10,491 nt of DNA from an uncultured Deferribacteraceae bacterium (GCA_947039055.1 CAMQYB010000049.1:1-10491); one strand, 5' to 3'. Counted from the stretch's first letter, positions 1 to 7,625 are shown. Program-made: numbers and translations. Notes: generated by a model not told the origin, from the letters alone.

Positions 1-116
1 GTATTATCAATACTTGTATTATCAATCACAACCGTCTCAGCTGGATTTTTTTTCTTGCATCCGATAACTGTAATAACCACCAATACCATTAATACAATAA
101 TCTTTAAAACTCTCAT
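1..116 (-). CDS. Lipoprotein, 5' end only (partial at window edge)
   Basis: Only the first 38 codons lie in the window; the gene continues past position 1. The protein starts MRVLKII, followed by a hydrophobic stretch and a V-I-G-C lipobox, so Cys20 would be lipidated after cleavage by signal peptidase II. The mature chain begins C-K-K-K-N-P and continues with a hydrophilic linker (ETVVIDNTSIDN) like those of the neighbouring ankyrin lipoproteins. A strong Shine-Dalgarno sequence GGGGAG (128-123) sits 6 nt before the ATG at 116. The stop of the upstream gene is only 42 bp away, so this is probably the sixth gene of the leftward operon. No ankyrin repeat is visible in the part present; that the rest is ankyrin is inferred from the paralogous start. 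A run of eight A residues in the coding strand (53-46) follows the lipobox. Confidence 0.8.
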   Translation of the reverse strand, partial: MRVLKIIVLMVLVVITVIGCKKKNPAETVVIDNTSIDN

Positions 117-158
117 TAAATTCTCCCCAAATATATAATTAATTTTATCATCAAAATA

Positions 159-1682
159 TTACTCTGCTTTTTGCTTACTCTTTAAATATTTAACAATCCC
201 TATATATCCTTTATCCTTTGCGATCTGAGTAGCTGTTTCGCCACTATACTCAATAGAAGAATTTACATTTATACCTTGTTCCACCAGATATTTTACAATA
301 TCTAAATATCCACCACTTGCAGCTGCAATTAAAGCGTTTCCCTCTTCAAAAGTTTCTTCATGAATGTTCGCACCTTTCTCAACTAAAAACTTAACTAACT
401 CTATATTTCCAGATCGTACGGCATTCATCAATAGACTTCCATTAGTCGCATTAATGTCGATTTTAGTCGATGATAAAACAGACTCAACTCTTGCCATATC
501 TCCTAGGCGTGCCCAAATATTGATACCTATAATTGATTGATCCGCACCGTTATCAATAAAATATTTTACCGTTTTCATATTCCCATAAAAAAATGCAACA
601 TCTATTACGGTATTGCCATGGCTATTTTTAGCATTAATATTCATATCTTTTGATAATAGATATTTAGCAACCTCTATATCACCTTTCTTTGTTGCATCAA
701 ACAATGCTGTCTCTCCAGAGTTATCAGCACTATTAACATCTGCACCTTTATCAACTAAATATTTTACTAGCTTTAAATTGCCACTACCTGACGCACTCAT
801 TAATGCTGTTAATCCATAACTTTCCTTACCGTTAACCTTAGCTCCATTATCAACTAAATATTTAACAACCTCTAAGTTTCCATAACCTGCTGGATATCTA
901 ATAGCTGTTGTTGTAATTTCAGCTCCATTATCAATCAGAAACTTTGCAACATTTATATGTTTATTAGATAGTGCTGCCTCTAAAGGAGTGAACCCTTTCT
1001 TGTTTGATAAATTAATACCGCTACCTTTTTTTATACCAGCTTTAACTTTTTCTAAATTACCGATAGCTGCCCAATCAGCCGTTTCCATCTTGCTTATATT
1101 AATACCTTCTGCAATTAGATAGTTGGCGATTTTTGGATTACCATGCAATATAGCCGTATCAATTACCGTAACCTTCTCATTACTCATACCCTCTAAATTT
1201 GCACCTTTTTCAACTAACAATTTAACCATATCATAATTATTAGACTCTACAGCTATCATGAGTGGAGTACCTTCATACTCTGTTGAAGTCTCTAATTTCG
1301 CACCCTTATCTATTAAATATTTAACGATCTCCATATTGTCAAATCTTACCGAATAACTTAACGGACTATTACCTTCTTCATCATAACTTTGATCGTTTAT
1401 ATTAGCACCTTGATTTATATGTTTCTTAACCTCTGCTAAATTATTATCTCTTACAGCTTCATGTAATAATGTGTTGAGTTCATAACTACTTACACCATCA
1501 CTATTAATCGAACTATTATCCGTTGAAGTGTTATACATAGTATCGTTATCAACTGTGATATTATCAGTTGTAAGCTTATCTACAAATGAGGCGTTATTTA
1601 ACGGTTTCTTCTTACATCCACCAATTACAATAACGACTATATTAAGCAGAATTATTACAATTATTAATCTTAAAATCTTCAT
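159..1682 (-). CDS. Ankyrin-repeat lipoprotein, about 14 repeats
   Basis: Predicted exported, lipid-anchored ankyrin protein of 507 aa. Residues 1-22 are a type II signal peptide ending V-I-G-G, with Cys23 as the lipid attachment site, then K-K-K and an Asn/Asp/Ser/Thr-rich linker to about residue 66. About 14 ankyrin units follow to the C-terminus, with typical core phrases such as GNLKLVKYLVDKGADVN. Two units are shortened and carry Trp at the start of the first helix (TADWAAIGNLEKV, Trp204; NIWARLGDM, Trp390). The chain ends KYLKSKQKAE. Ankyrin repeats bind proteins and have no catalytic residues; the partner is unknown. Its first five repeats match those of the upstream gene at 1753-3000, indicating duplication. 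Start choice: an in-frame GTG at 1685 directly precedes the ATG at 1682. AGGGAG (1697-1692) lies 6 nt from the GTG and 9 nt from the ATG, so either could be used; ATG is preferred as the commoner start. Confidence 0.9.
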   Translation of the reverse strand: MKILRLIIVIILLNIVVIVIGGCKKKPLNNASFVDKLTTDNITVDNDTMYNTSTDNSSINSDGVSSYELNTLLHEAVRDNNLAEVKKHINQGANINDQSYDEEGNSPLSYSVRFDNMEIVKYLIDKGAKLETSTEYEGTPLMIAVESNNYDMVKLLVEKGANLEGMSNEKVTVIDTAILHGNPKIANYLIAEGINISKMETADWAAIGNLEKVKAGIKKGSGINLSNKKGFTPLEAALSNKHINVAKFLIDNGAEITTTAIRYPAGYGNLEVVKYLVDNGAKVNGKESYGLTALMSASGSGNLKLVKYLVDKGADVNSADNSGETALFDATKKGDIEVAKYLLSKDMNINAKNSHGNTVIDVAFFYGNMKTVKYFIDNGADQSIIGINIWARLGDMARVESVLSSTKIDINATNGSLLMNAVRSGNIELVKFLVEKGANIHEETFEEGNALIAAASGGYLDIVKYLVEQGINVNSSIEYSGETATQIAKDKGYIGIVKYLKSKQKAE

Positions 1683-1752
1683 CACTGTTCTCTCCCTTTA
1701 ACATGCATTCTATAGTTTTTAATCTAACTACAATACATAAAGCAACTTAACA

Positions 1753-3000
1753 TTACTTAATACTTTTTAAATATTTTACTACTTTTTTATGTCCATTCGA
1801 TATTGCTATATCTATCGCTTTACTGCCATCATTATTCTTTAAATTTATATCAGCTCCACTATCAACTAAATATTTAACAATCTCTAAATCGCCTCTACTT
1901 GTTGCAAATATTAATGGCGTACTATTGTAACTATTTTTGAAATTTACATCAGCTCCACTTGCAACTAATATTTTAACTATAGCTAAATTGTTCGGATAAC
2001 TTATTGCAGAATAATTGTTATCAACTTTGATATTCACATCAGCACCACTCGCTAATAGATACTCAACAATCGCTATCTGCTCGTTTTCAACAGCTGATAT
2101 TAAAACTGGCTTATTCATGTTTATTGAATTTACATCAGCACCACTATCTACTAGAACCATAACCATCTCTAAACTTTTAGCAACAGTTATAGCCGTGTAG
2201 TTCTCATTACCAGTACCATTAATCTCTGCACCATTATCAAGTAAATATTTTACAATCTCAACTTGCCCATTATCTACTGCACTAATTAACGCAGTTTTAC
2301 CATACTCATTTTCCATATCACTACCTGATACAAAATTTACATCTGCACCGTTTTCAACTAAATATTCAATGATATTTATATGTCCACCCCATGATGCAGA
2401 TTCTAATGCTGTATAGTAATCAACATCATTCAATGTGCTTGAAGAATTAAGATCAACACCTGATTTATGCAACTCACGAACCTTATCTAAATCGCCGATC
2501 GCTGCCCAATCTGCAATCTGTAATTTACTCGTATCTATACCTTGTATGATTAAATATTTTGCGATCAAAGGATTGCCTTTACGTATTGCTGAATCAAAAA
2601 TAGTTACCTTGTCATTATTTCTTGAATTAATATTTGCACCCTGTTCAACTAAATTTATAACCATATCGTAATCGTTATTGTTGATAGCTATCATAAGTGG
2701 TGTACCGTTATGATTTGCTTGCGTATCTATATTTGCACCGTTTTCAATAAGATAATTTACTATATCTAAATTACGAACCATAGTCGCATGAGTTATCGCA
2801 CTATACCCCCACTCATCAGATCGTTTATCGTTAATTTCAGCACCTTTTTCTAAACTTGATTTAACGCCAACTAAATCATTTTTCATCACCGATTTATTCA
2901 GTAATGAGTTAAGTTCTGGAACTGTCAATACTTTCGCTGTACATGAAATAAATACCATTAAAAATGATGTTATTAATATTACTGCTCTTATAGATATCAT
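1753..3000 (-). CDS. Ankyrin-repeat lipoprotein, about 12 repeats
   Basis: Exported ankyrin protein of 415 aa. The N-terminus has an Arg at residue 5, a hydrophobic core and an F-I-S-C lipobox, giving lipidated Cys20. The mature chain starts C-T-A-K, without the Lys triplet of its neighbours, and the linker is very short: the first ankyrin helix begins near residue 29. About 12 repeats run to the C-terminus, many ending in GADVN or GADIN. The fifth is the short Trp variant (IADWAAIGDLDKV, Trp165). Repeats near residues 250-350 have trimmed helices (for example YTAITVAKSLEMVMVLV), which suggests decay or specialisation of that part. The chain ends KYLKSIK. AGAGG at 3014-3010 is 9 nt upstream of the ATG. 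It lies 18 bp after the small gene at 3019-3465 and 70 bp before its closest paralogue. The binding partner is unknown. Confidence 0.9.
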   Translation of the reverse strand: MISIRAVILITSFLMVFISCTAKVLTVPELNSLLNKSVMKNDLVGVKSSLEKGAEINDKRSDEWGYSAITHATMVRNLDIVNYLIENGANIDTQANHNGTPLMIAINNNDYDMVINLVEQGANINSRNNDKVTIFDSAIRKGNPLIAKYLIIQGIDTSKLQIADWAAIGDLDKVRELHKSGVDLNSSSTLNDVDYYTALESASWGGHINIIEYLVENGADVNFVSGSDMENEYGKTALISAVDNGQVEIVKYLLDNGAEINGTGNENYTAITVAKSLEMVMVLVDSGADVNSINMNKPVLISAVENEQIAIVEYLLASGADVNIKVDNNYSAISYPNNLAIVKILVASGADVNFKNSYNSTPLIFATSRGDLEIVKYLVDSGADINLKNNDGSKAIDIAISNGHKKVVKYLKSIK

Positions 3001-3018
3001 CTTATAAAACCTCTATCT

Positions 3019-3465
3019 TTATTTTTTTATCGGTATCTTTACTATCTCTAATTTTTTAAACTTTATAGAAATTTTCTGCGTATCAGCAAATACAAAATCA
3101 TAGTTATATATATCGTTTTTACAAACTGAAAATAGATGCATTATTAAATCTACTTTATGTAAATTTTTATCTTCATATTTAAATTTTATAGATAAAATAT
3201 CTTTGAAAATAAATTGATATTCAACATTATGGTACGCCCCTAAAAACTTTATAACTAACTCATCTTTTTTTCCGTTAGGAAGAAATGAGTATTTAAATGA
3301 TGTGAGCCAAGAATCGTGTAACGACTCTTTATGATCGAATAGATACGATTTATTATCCATTATAAAAGATCTAATATTCTCTGGTATTAAACTTTCATTT
3401 ACAGCAAGATCTTCTAAATATTCACCGATGTACCAACAACCTTTTTTACAGTAATTCTTACCCAT
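3019..3465 (-). CDS. Uncharacterised 148-aa protein, non-ankyrin, no signal peptide
   Basis: The only complete gene here that is neither ankyrin-like nor obviously exported. The N-terminus (MGKNYCKKGCWYIGEYLEDL) is hydrophilic, with Cys6 and Cys10 in a C-x3-C arrangement. Residues 49-53 read LHDSW, followed by alternating hydrophobic/polar segments that look like beta strands (around 68-75, 82-97, 104-115, 120-128, 130-145). I do not recognise a named family. The LHDSW motif followed by beta strands reminds me of small proteins found near polymorphic toxin and immunity genes, but this is a weak resemblance only. It sits inside the ankyrin operon (41 bp after one ankyrin gene, 18 bp before the next), so is probably co-transcribed. 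The nearest GGAG (3482-3479) is 13 nt from the ATG, unusually far. An in-frame ATT-GTT precedes the ATG, but no better start codon is available. Base composition resembles the neighbours. Confidence 0.75.
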   Translation of the reverse strand: MGKNYCKKGCWYIGEYLEDLAVNESLIPENIRSFIMDNKSYLFDHKESLHDSWLTSFKYSFLPNGKKDELVIKFLGAYHNVEYQFIFKDILSIKFKYEDKNLHKVDLIMHLFSVCKNDIYNYDFVFADTQKISIKFKKLEIVKIPIKK

Positions 3466-3506
3466 AACAATTGTATTTCTCCAAAGTTATTATATGATCT
3501 TTACAA

Positions 3507-4289
3507 CTATTTCAAACTCTCTAAATATTCAACAATCTCAACATGACCTTTATGATCTGCAATATCAATTGAGTTACGCCCTTTAACATCAACAGCACCA
3601 GCCTCAATTAATAATTTTAAAATCTCAAAATTACCATCACTTGCTGACCAATATAAAGCTGTCTCTCCATAATTGTTTTGAACTGAATGATCTGCTCCGT
3701 TTGATAGTAATGTTTTAACTGCCTCTACATTTCCCTCTTGAACGGCATACATTAAAACCGTGTTACCCTCTTCATCAGTACTATTAATATCATCATCCAC
3801 TTGAACATTTTTAATCTCTGCACCGTTTGCTACAAGATATTTTACAATCTCATCATGTCCCTGACTACTTGCCATTATAAACGCATCTCTGCTATCCTCT
3901 TGCTCATGAATTGTAATATCTGCACCTTGTTCAATTAGATATTTTACGACTTCCAAATGTCCATGCAATGATGCATATATTAATGGAGTAAAACTATCAT
4001 ACGTTTCTGAATTAACATCAACACCGATCTCTATTAAATATTTTACAACTGCTAAATTTCCGTTTATTGAAGCGTTCATCAAACTGTTAATCTTTTCATC
4101 ACTTGTTTTATTCTCATAAAATGCAGGATTAAAACTTAATAATTTTGTTTTATTATCTACCTTGATTTCTATACCCTGTATAGACTTATTATCTGTAATA
4201 TTATCAACTGTTTGAACCTTCTTCTTGCAACCAACTAATAGTACCATTAATAACAAAGTTGATAGTAAAACTAACTTAAAAAATTTCAT
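3507..4289 (-). CDS. Ankyrin-repeat lipoprotein, about 6 repeats
   Basis: Exported lipoprotein of 260 aa. The signal peptide MKFFKLVLLSTLLLMVLL ends in an L-V-G-C lipobox with Cys21 lipidated, then K-K-K-V-Q-T-V-D-N, nearly the same as the mature start of the upstream gene (KKKVVTVDN). An Asn/Asp/Lys-rich linker runs to about residue 64. Six ankyrin units follow, including the canonical SFTPLIYASLHGHLEVVKYL, with a longer acidic loop (VQVDDDINSTDEEG) between the third and fourth. The last unit ends EYLESLK, the shared C-terminal cap. GAAGG lies 7 nt before the ATG. The stop is TAG, and the gene begins 50 bp after the stop of the gene at 4340-5275. Probably a cell-envelope protein-binding scaffold; the ligand is unknown. 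Confidence 0.9.
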   Translation of the reverse strand: MKFFKLVLLSTLLLMVLLVGCKKKVQTVDNITDNKSIQGIEIKVDNKTKLLSFNPAFYENKTSDEKINSLMNASINGNLAVVKYLIEIGVDVNSETYDSFTPLIYASLHGHLEVVKYLIEQGADITIHEQEDSRDAFIMASSQGHDEIVKYLVANGAEIKNVQVDDDINSTDEEGNTVLMYAVQEGNVEAVKTLLSNGADHSVQNNYGETALYWSASDGNFEILKLLIEAGAVDVKGRNSIDIADHKGHVEIVEYLESLK

Positions 4290-4339
4290 ATTATACCTTC
4301 ATATATTTTAATAATATTTACTTCAATTACGACGAACTA

Positions 4340-5275
4340 TTACTTTAAACTCTCTAAATACTTTATAACTTCTGGGTATTTAACTGATCTGCTAATTGAG
4401 TATTCTAAATATGTTTCATCATCACTATCACTCATCTTAGCTGTTGGATCAGCACCATTTCCTATTAGATATTTCAAGATATCTAACCGTCCATACTGCG
4501 ATGCCTCAATAATTCCATTACTCATATTCTTATCATCTGCACCATTTTTTATAAGATATTCTACAACCTCTAAATGTCCATTACTTACAGCTCTAAGGAA
4601 AGGAGACATTCCATAATCATCTTGTTGATTTATATCTTCTCCATTTTTGACACTCTCTTTAACTTTCTCTAAATCACCTATTGATGCCCAAGTCTCAAGA
4701 TATGCTTCAGCACCAACTGATACAAGATAATAAACTATTTCTGGTTTATTCATAACCCCTGCAAAAAAGATAGCCGTACCGTGTGAGTAATCTCTCGCAT
4801 CAATATCAGCACCATTATCTACAAGAAATTTCACAATATCTAAATATCCTTTTATTGATGCACTCATTAATGCTGTGCCTGATAAATCTCCACCACCACC
4901 ATTATATTGAAAGTTAACATCTGCACCGTTTTCAACCAAATACTTGACAATATCTAAATGTCCATCAATTGAGGCTAACTGTAACGCTGTAGATCCATTT
5001 TCATCTAAAGCATTAATATCAATATCTTTGCTCACTAACTTTTTGATATCTGCTAAGTTACCGTTCTTAGATGCTTTAAATATCCCAACACTTACATTGT
5101 CGCTACTCTTCTTACCCTCTGTTGCAACGATTGCAGAAGGCTCATTAACTGTTTCAGCTCTATCTACGTTCTCTTCAATATTACTATTATCAACTGTTAC
5201 AACTTTCTTTTTACAGCCAACTAACACGACTGTTGATAACAAAACTAATAACAGAAACAATTTAAAATATCTCAT
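4340..5275 (-). CDS. Ankyrin-repeat lipoprotein, about 8 repeats; first gene of the leftward operon
   Basis: Exported lipoprotein of 311 aa. Signal peptide MRYFKLFLLLVLLSTVV leads to an L-V-G-C lipobox with Cys21; the mature N-terminus is C-K-K-K-V-V-T-V-D-N. An acidic, flexible linker runs to about residue 60, then about eight ankyrin units. There is a Gly-rich loop (QYNGGGGDLSG) after the second unit. A short Trp-type unit at ETWASIGDLEKV (Trp196) matches those in the genes at 159-1682 and 1753-3000. The chain ends KYLESLK. The start is placed at the ATG at 5275 because GGGGAG (5286-5281) lies 5 nt upstream and the signal peptide begins cleanly there; a TTG at 5293 would add six residues and put the ribosome site inside the gene. 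It is the promoter-proximal gene of the leftward run and diverges from the gene at 5496. Confidence 0.9.
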   Translation of the reverse strand: MRYFKLFLLLVLLSTVVLVGCKKKVVTVDNSNIEENVDRAETVNEPSAIVATEGKKSSDNVSVGIFKASKNGNLADIKKLVSKDIDINALDENGSTALQLASIDGHLDIVKYLVENGADVNFQYNGGGGDLSGTALMSASIKGYLDIVKFLVDNGADIDARDYSHGTAIFFAGVMNKPEIVYYLVSVGAEAYLETWASIGDLEKVKESVKNGEDINQQDDYGMSPFLRAVSNGHLEVVEYLIKNGADDKNMSNGIIEASQYGRLDILKYLIGNGADPTAKMSDSDDETYLEYSISRSVKYPEVIKYLESLK

Positions 5276-5280
5276 GATAA

Positions 5281-5286
5281 CTCCCC
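5281..5286 (-). promoter_or_regulatory. Shine-Dalgarno sequence deciding the start at 5275
   Basis: GGGGAG on the minus strand, 5 nt before the ATG at 5275. The reading frame stays open to a TTG at 5293, but translation from there would run through this site and add residues RWGVI ahead of the signal peptide, so the ATG is the better start. Confidence 0.8.
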
Positions 5287-5335
5287 ATCTCAAACATTAT
5301 AGGTAACCCAATTATTTTAACATATATATAGCTAA

Positions 5336-5364
5336 ATTATAAGAGAAATATTAATTAAAATCAT
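5336..5364 (-). promoter_or_regulatory. Candidate sigma-70-type promoter for the leftward operon
   Basis: On the minus strand a perfect -10 TATAAT (5341-5336) is preceded by a 17-bp spacer and a weak -35, ATGATT (5364-5359), which keeps only the central TGA of TTGACA. Transcription would begin near 5329, giving a leader of about 54 nt before the ATG at 5275. In DNA this rich in A and T such matches also arise by chance; the position between divergent genes supports it. Confidence 0.4.
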
Positions 5365-5410
5365 ATCTTTGTCGATAACTATATAGACTACCAAATACGA
5401 TCAATATAAC

Positions 5411-5439
5411 TTGTATCAACTCTTATTAAACGTTATAAT
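5411..5439 (+). promoter_or_regulatory. Candidate sigma-70-type promoter for the 705-aa ankyrin gene
   Basis: TTGTAT (5411-5416, three of six matches to TTGACA including TTG), a 17-bp spacer, and a perfect TATAAT (5434-5439). The predicted start near 5446 gives a leader of about 50 nt to the ATG at 5496. The -10 overlaps an AACGTT palindrome (5429-5434). This is the best promoter match in the divergent region. Confidence 0.55.
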
Positions 5440-5495
5440 TTTATCTGTGTTTTGTTTTATACAGTTATGAATTTATTATCTCTTGGAGATTTTTT

Positions 5496-7613
5496 ATGTT
5501 TAAGATATTTGTATCGTTACTCATCTCAATATTTGCAATTTTTTCTCTTATAGGTTGCAAAAAAACTGAAGCTAAAGCAATTAATATCTATATAAAAGAT
5601 AAAGTTAATATAGTGACTACTCAACAAAAAGGAGTCTATTCAACTAGCTTACTTGCAGCCGCTCACGCACTTGATCGTGTTAAAATTGATGAACTCCTAA
5701 TGAACGGTGTTGATATCAACGGACAAACAAATGGAAGCCATAACGATGGACAAACTATTATTATGACTTTACTTCAAAATGTTCAAAGCCAATATAAATC
5801 TAATGATAATAATAAAGAAGCTGTTACATTACTACTTTTTAGCAGTGCTATAATCAATATTAATATTCAAAATGATAGAGGAAATTCTGCATTGTTTTAC
5901 AGTCTTGGCATAGATAACAATTCTATAACTCGGATGTTTTTAGAGTTAGGTGCTGATGTTAATATTAAAAATATATATGGACATACTCCTCTTATAAACG
6001 CTGTGAAAGATATTAAAGATATACAACTTGTTAAACTATTAATTGATGCTGGTGCTGATGTGAATATCATTGATGAAACTGGTATAACTGCTCTTGGATA
6101 TAGCGTGTCTAGTAAAGAAGATAATAATAGTATCGCAATCACTGACCTTCTTTTAAAATCAGGTGCAAAAGTTAATCGTGAAAGTACACAAGCGACAACT
6201 GCTTTAATGCGTGCCGCTAAATCTAATAACTTTAATAGTGTTAAATTATTGCTCATTACGGGAGCTAATATTAATGCTACAAATGCTGCAAACAAGACGG
6301 CTATAAATTTTGCTACTCAACCTGATGTTGTGCAGTTATTGATTGATAGAGGTGCTGATTACTCTATTATAGACGCTGTGAAAATAGGCAGTATTAACAA
6401 AGTTAATGACTTTATAAAAATTAATGGTATAGATGTAAACGATAAAAACCTTCTTGCTACTGCGATCTATTATAATCATATTGATATCGTTAAACTACTA
6501 ATAGATCAAGGGTTACTCATTAACTTAATCCCACTCGCTGCTAAATATAAAAACATCGAAATTGTTAAATTATTAATCAATAAAGGTATGGATGTTAACG
6601 AACCTTATCAAAGAACTAAATCCACCATCACAACAGCACTCATCGAAGCTGCAATGGTTAATGGAAACATAGATGTTGTGAAAGTTCTGATAGATACTGG
6701 TGCTGATATTAATGCTGTTGAAAGCTATCTTAATAAAACAGCTTTACTAATGGCTATAGAGTACAGTGATAATGAGACTATTGAACTACTTATTAAATAT
6801 AAAGCTGACATAAATCATATAGATAATGAAGGTAACGCTCCGATTGATATCGCAACTAGACTTAATAAAACAGATATTGTTAATCTACTTATTAAGAACG
6901 GTGCTCCTAATGATTTAACACGAGCAATTAAATATGGTGTTACTGATCAAGTTGAGTATCTTCTTTCTAAATCTAAAAATATTGATGCTCTTGATAATAA
7001 TGGAGATACAGCTCTTGCTTTAGCAATCAAAGAAAATAATGTTAATCTTGTAAAAATGATAATTAATAAAGGAGCTAATATTAATATCATCTCATTCATT
7101 AATAATTATAGTGATGAATACTCTCCATTAATGATAGCTTCTAAAAATGGCAATAAAGAGATTGTAAATCTATTAATTAAAAATGGTGCTAACGTTAATC
7201 TGCTTAACAGTTCATCTATGTCTGCATTGATGACAACAACTTATGATCGACATTTAATCACTCCTGAACAGATAGAGGTTATGAAAATATTAATTGATGC
7301 TGGTGCAAATCCTAACCTATCTATCATCGAGAATGAAACTACACTGGATAGAGTTTGGGGAAACGATATTGCATCTAAATTACTGATTAATAACGGTGCT
7401 GACGTAAACGGAATTGAGACATTTAGTGGGTTTACTAAACTAATGGGTGCTGCCTATGCAGGCGATGATATAATGGTTAAGTATCTACTTAACCATGGTG
7501 CGGATCATACATTTAGAGATTATGAAGAAGATAAAACAGCTTTAATGTTTGCTAAAGATAGAGGAAATAATAAGGTTATTAAATTGCTTATGGACGCTGG
7601 TGCTAAAGAGTAG
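5496..7613 (+). CDS. Large ankyrin-repeat lipoprotein, about 20 repeats
   Basis: Exported lipoprotein of 705 aa, the largest in the window. MFKIFVSLLISIFAIF and an S-L-I-G-C lipobox give lipidated Cys21, followed by K-K-T and a short linker to about residue 47. Roughly 20 ankyrin units fill the rest. Most are canonical (HTPLINAVKDIKDIQLVKLL), but several are short, for example IDAVKIGSINKVNDFI and LTRAIKYGVTDQVEYLL, or have long inserted loops, as in the second and seventeenth units. It ends LLMDAGAKE, a cap shared in style with the downstream gene (LKKAGAQN) but not with the leftward genes. Twenty units would form a long curved solenoid, suited to a large protein-binding surface. GGAG at 5485-5488 lies 7 nt before the ATG. 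It diverges from the leftward operon and is followed after 69 bp by a smaller ankyrin gene. Confidence 0.9.
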   Translation: MFKIFVSLLISIFAIFSLIGCKKTEAKAINIYIKDKVNIVTTQQKGVYSTSLLAAAHALDRVKIDELLMNGVDINGQTNGSHNDGQTIIMTLLQNVQSQYKSNDNNKEAVTLLLFSSAIININIQNDRGNSALFYSLGIDNNSITRMFLELGADVNIKNIYGHTPLINAVKDIKDIQLVKLLIDAGADVNIIDETGITALGYSVSSKEDNNSIAITDLLLKSGAKVNRESTQATTALMRAAKSNNFNSVKLLLITGANINATNAANKTAINFATQPDVVQLLIDRGADYSIIDAVKIGSINKVNDFIKINGIDVNDKNLLATAIYYNHIDIVKLLIDQGLLINLIPLAAKYKNIEIVKLLINKGMDVNEPYQRTKSTITTALIEAAMVNGNIDVVKVLIDTGADINAVESYLNKTALLMAIEYSDNETIELLIKYKADINHIDNEGNAPIDIATRLNKTDIVNLLIKNGAPNDLTRAIKYGVTDQVEYLLSKSKNIDALDNNGDTALALAIKENNVNLVKMIINKGANINIISFINNYSDEYSPLMIASKNGNKEIVNLLIKNGANVNLLNSSSMSALMTTTYDRHLITPEQIEVMKILIDAGANPNLSIIENETTLDRVWGNDIASKLLINNGADVNGIETFSGFTKLMGAAYAGDDIMVKYLLNHGADHTFRDYEEDKTALMFAKDRGNNKVIKLLMDAGAKE

Positions 7614-7625
7614 ATATATTTATGT

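Noticed and set aside
613..819. Plus-strand open frame opposite the ankyrin gene at 159-1682
   Set aside because: It is the antisense shadow of ankyrin repeats, with no ribosome site and no recognisable domain. The same applies to open frames at 2015-2200, 2435-2671, 4944-5306, 5897-6295, 7946-8170 and 8959-9213.
5276..5293. Extended start (TTG at 5293) for the first leftward ankyrin gene
   Set aside because: GGGGAG lies inside this extension and points to the ATG at 5275, where a normal signal peptide begins.
5296..5301. Second TATAAT on the minus strand close to the leftward operon start
   Set aside because: No usable -35 at 16-18 bp, and the leader would be only about 14 nt, placing the ribosome site at the extreme 5' end. 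The -10 at 5341-5336 fits better.
5467..5535. Small upstream open frame (about 22 codons) overlapping the start of the 705-aa gene
   Set aside because: No ribosome site precedes its ATG and the peptide has no distinctive feature; probably chance overlap with the leader.
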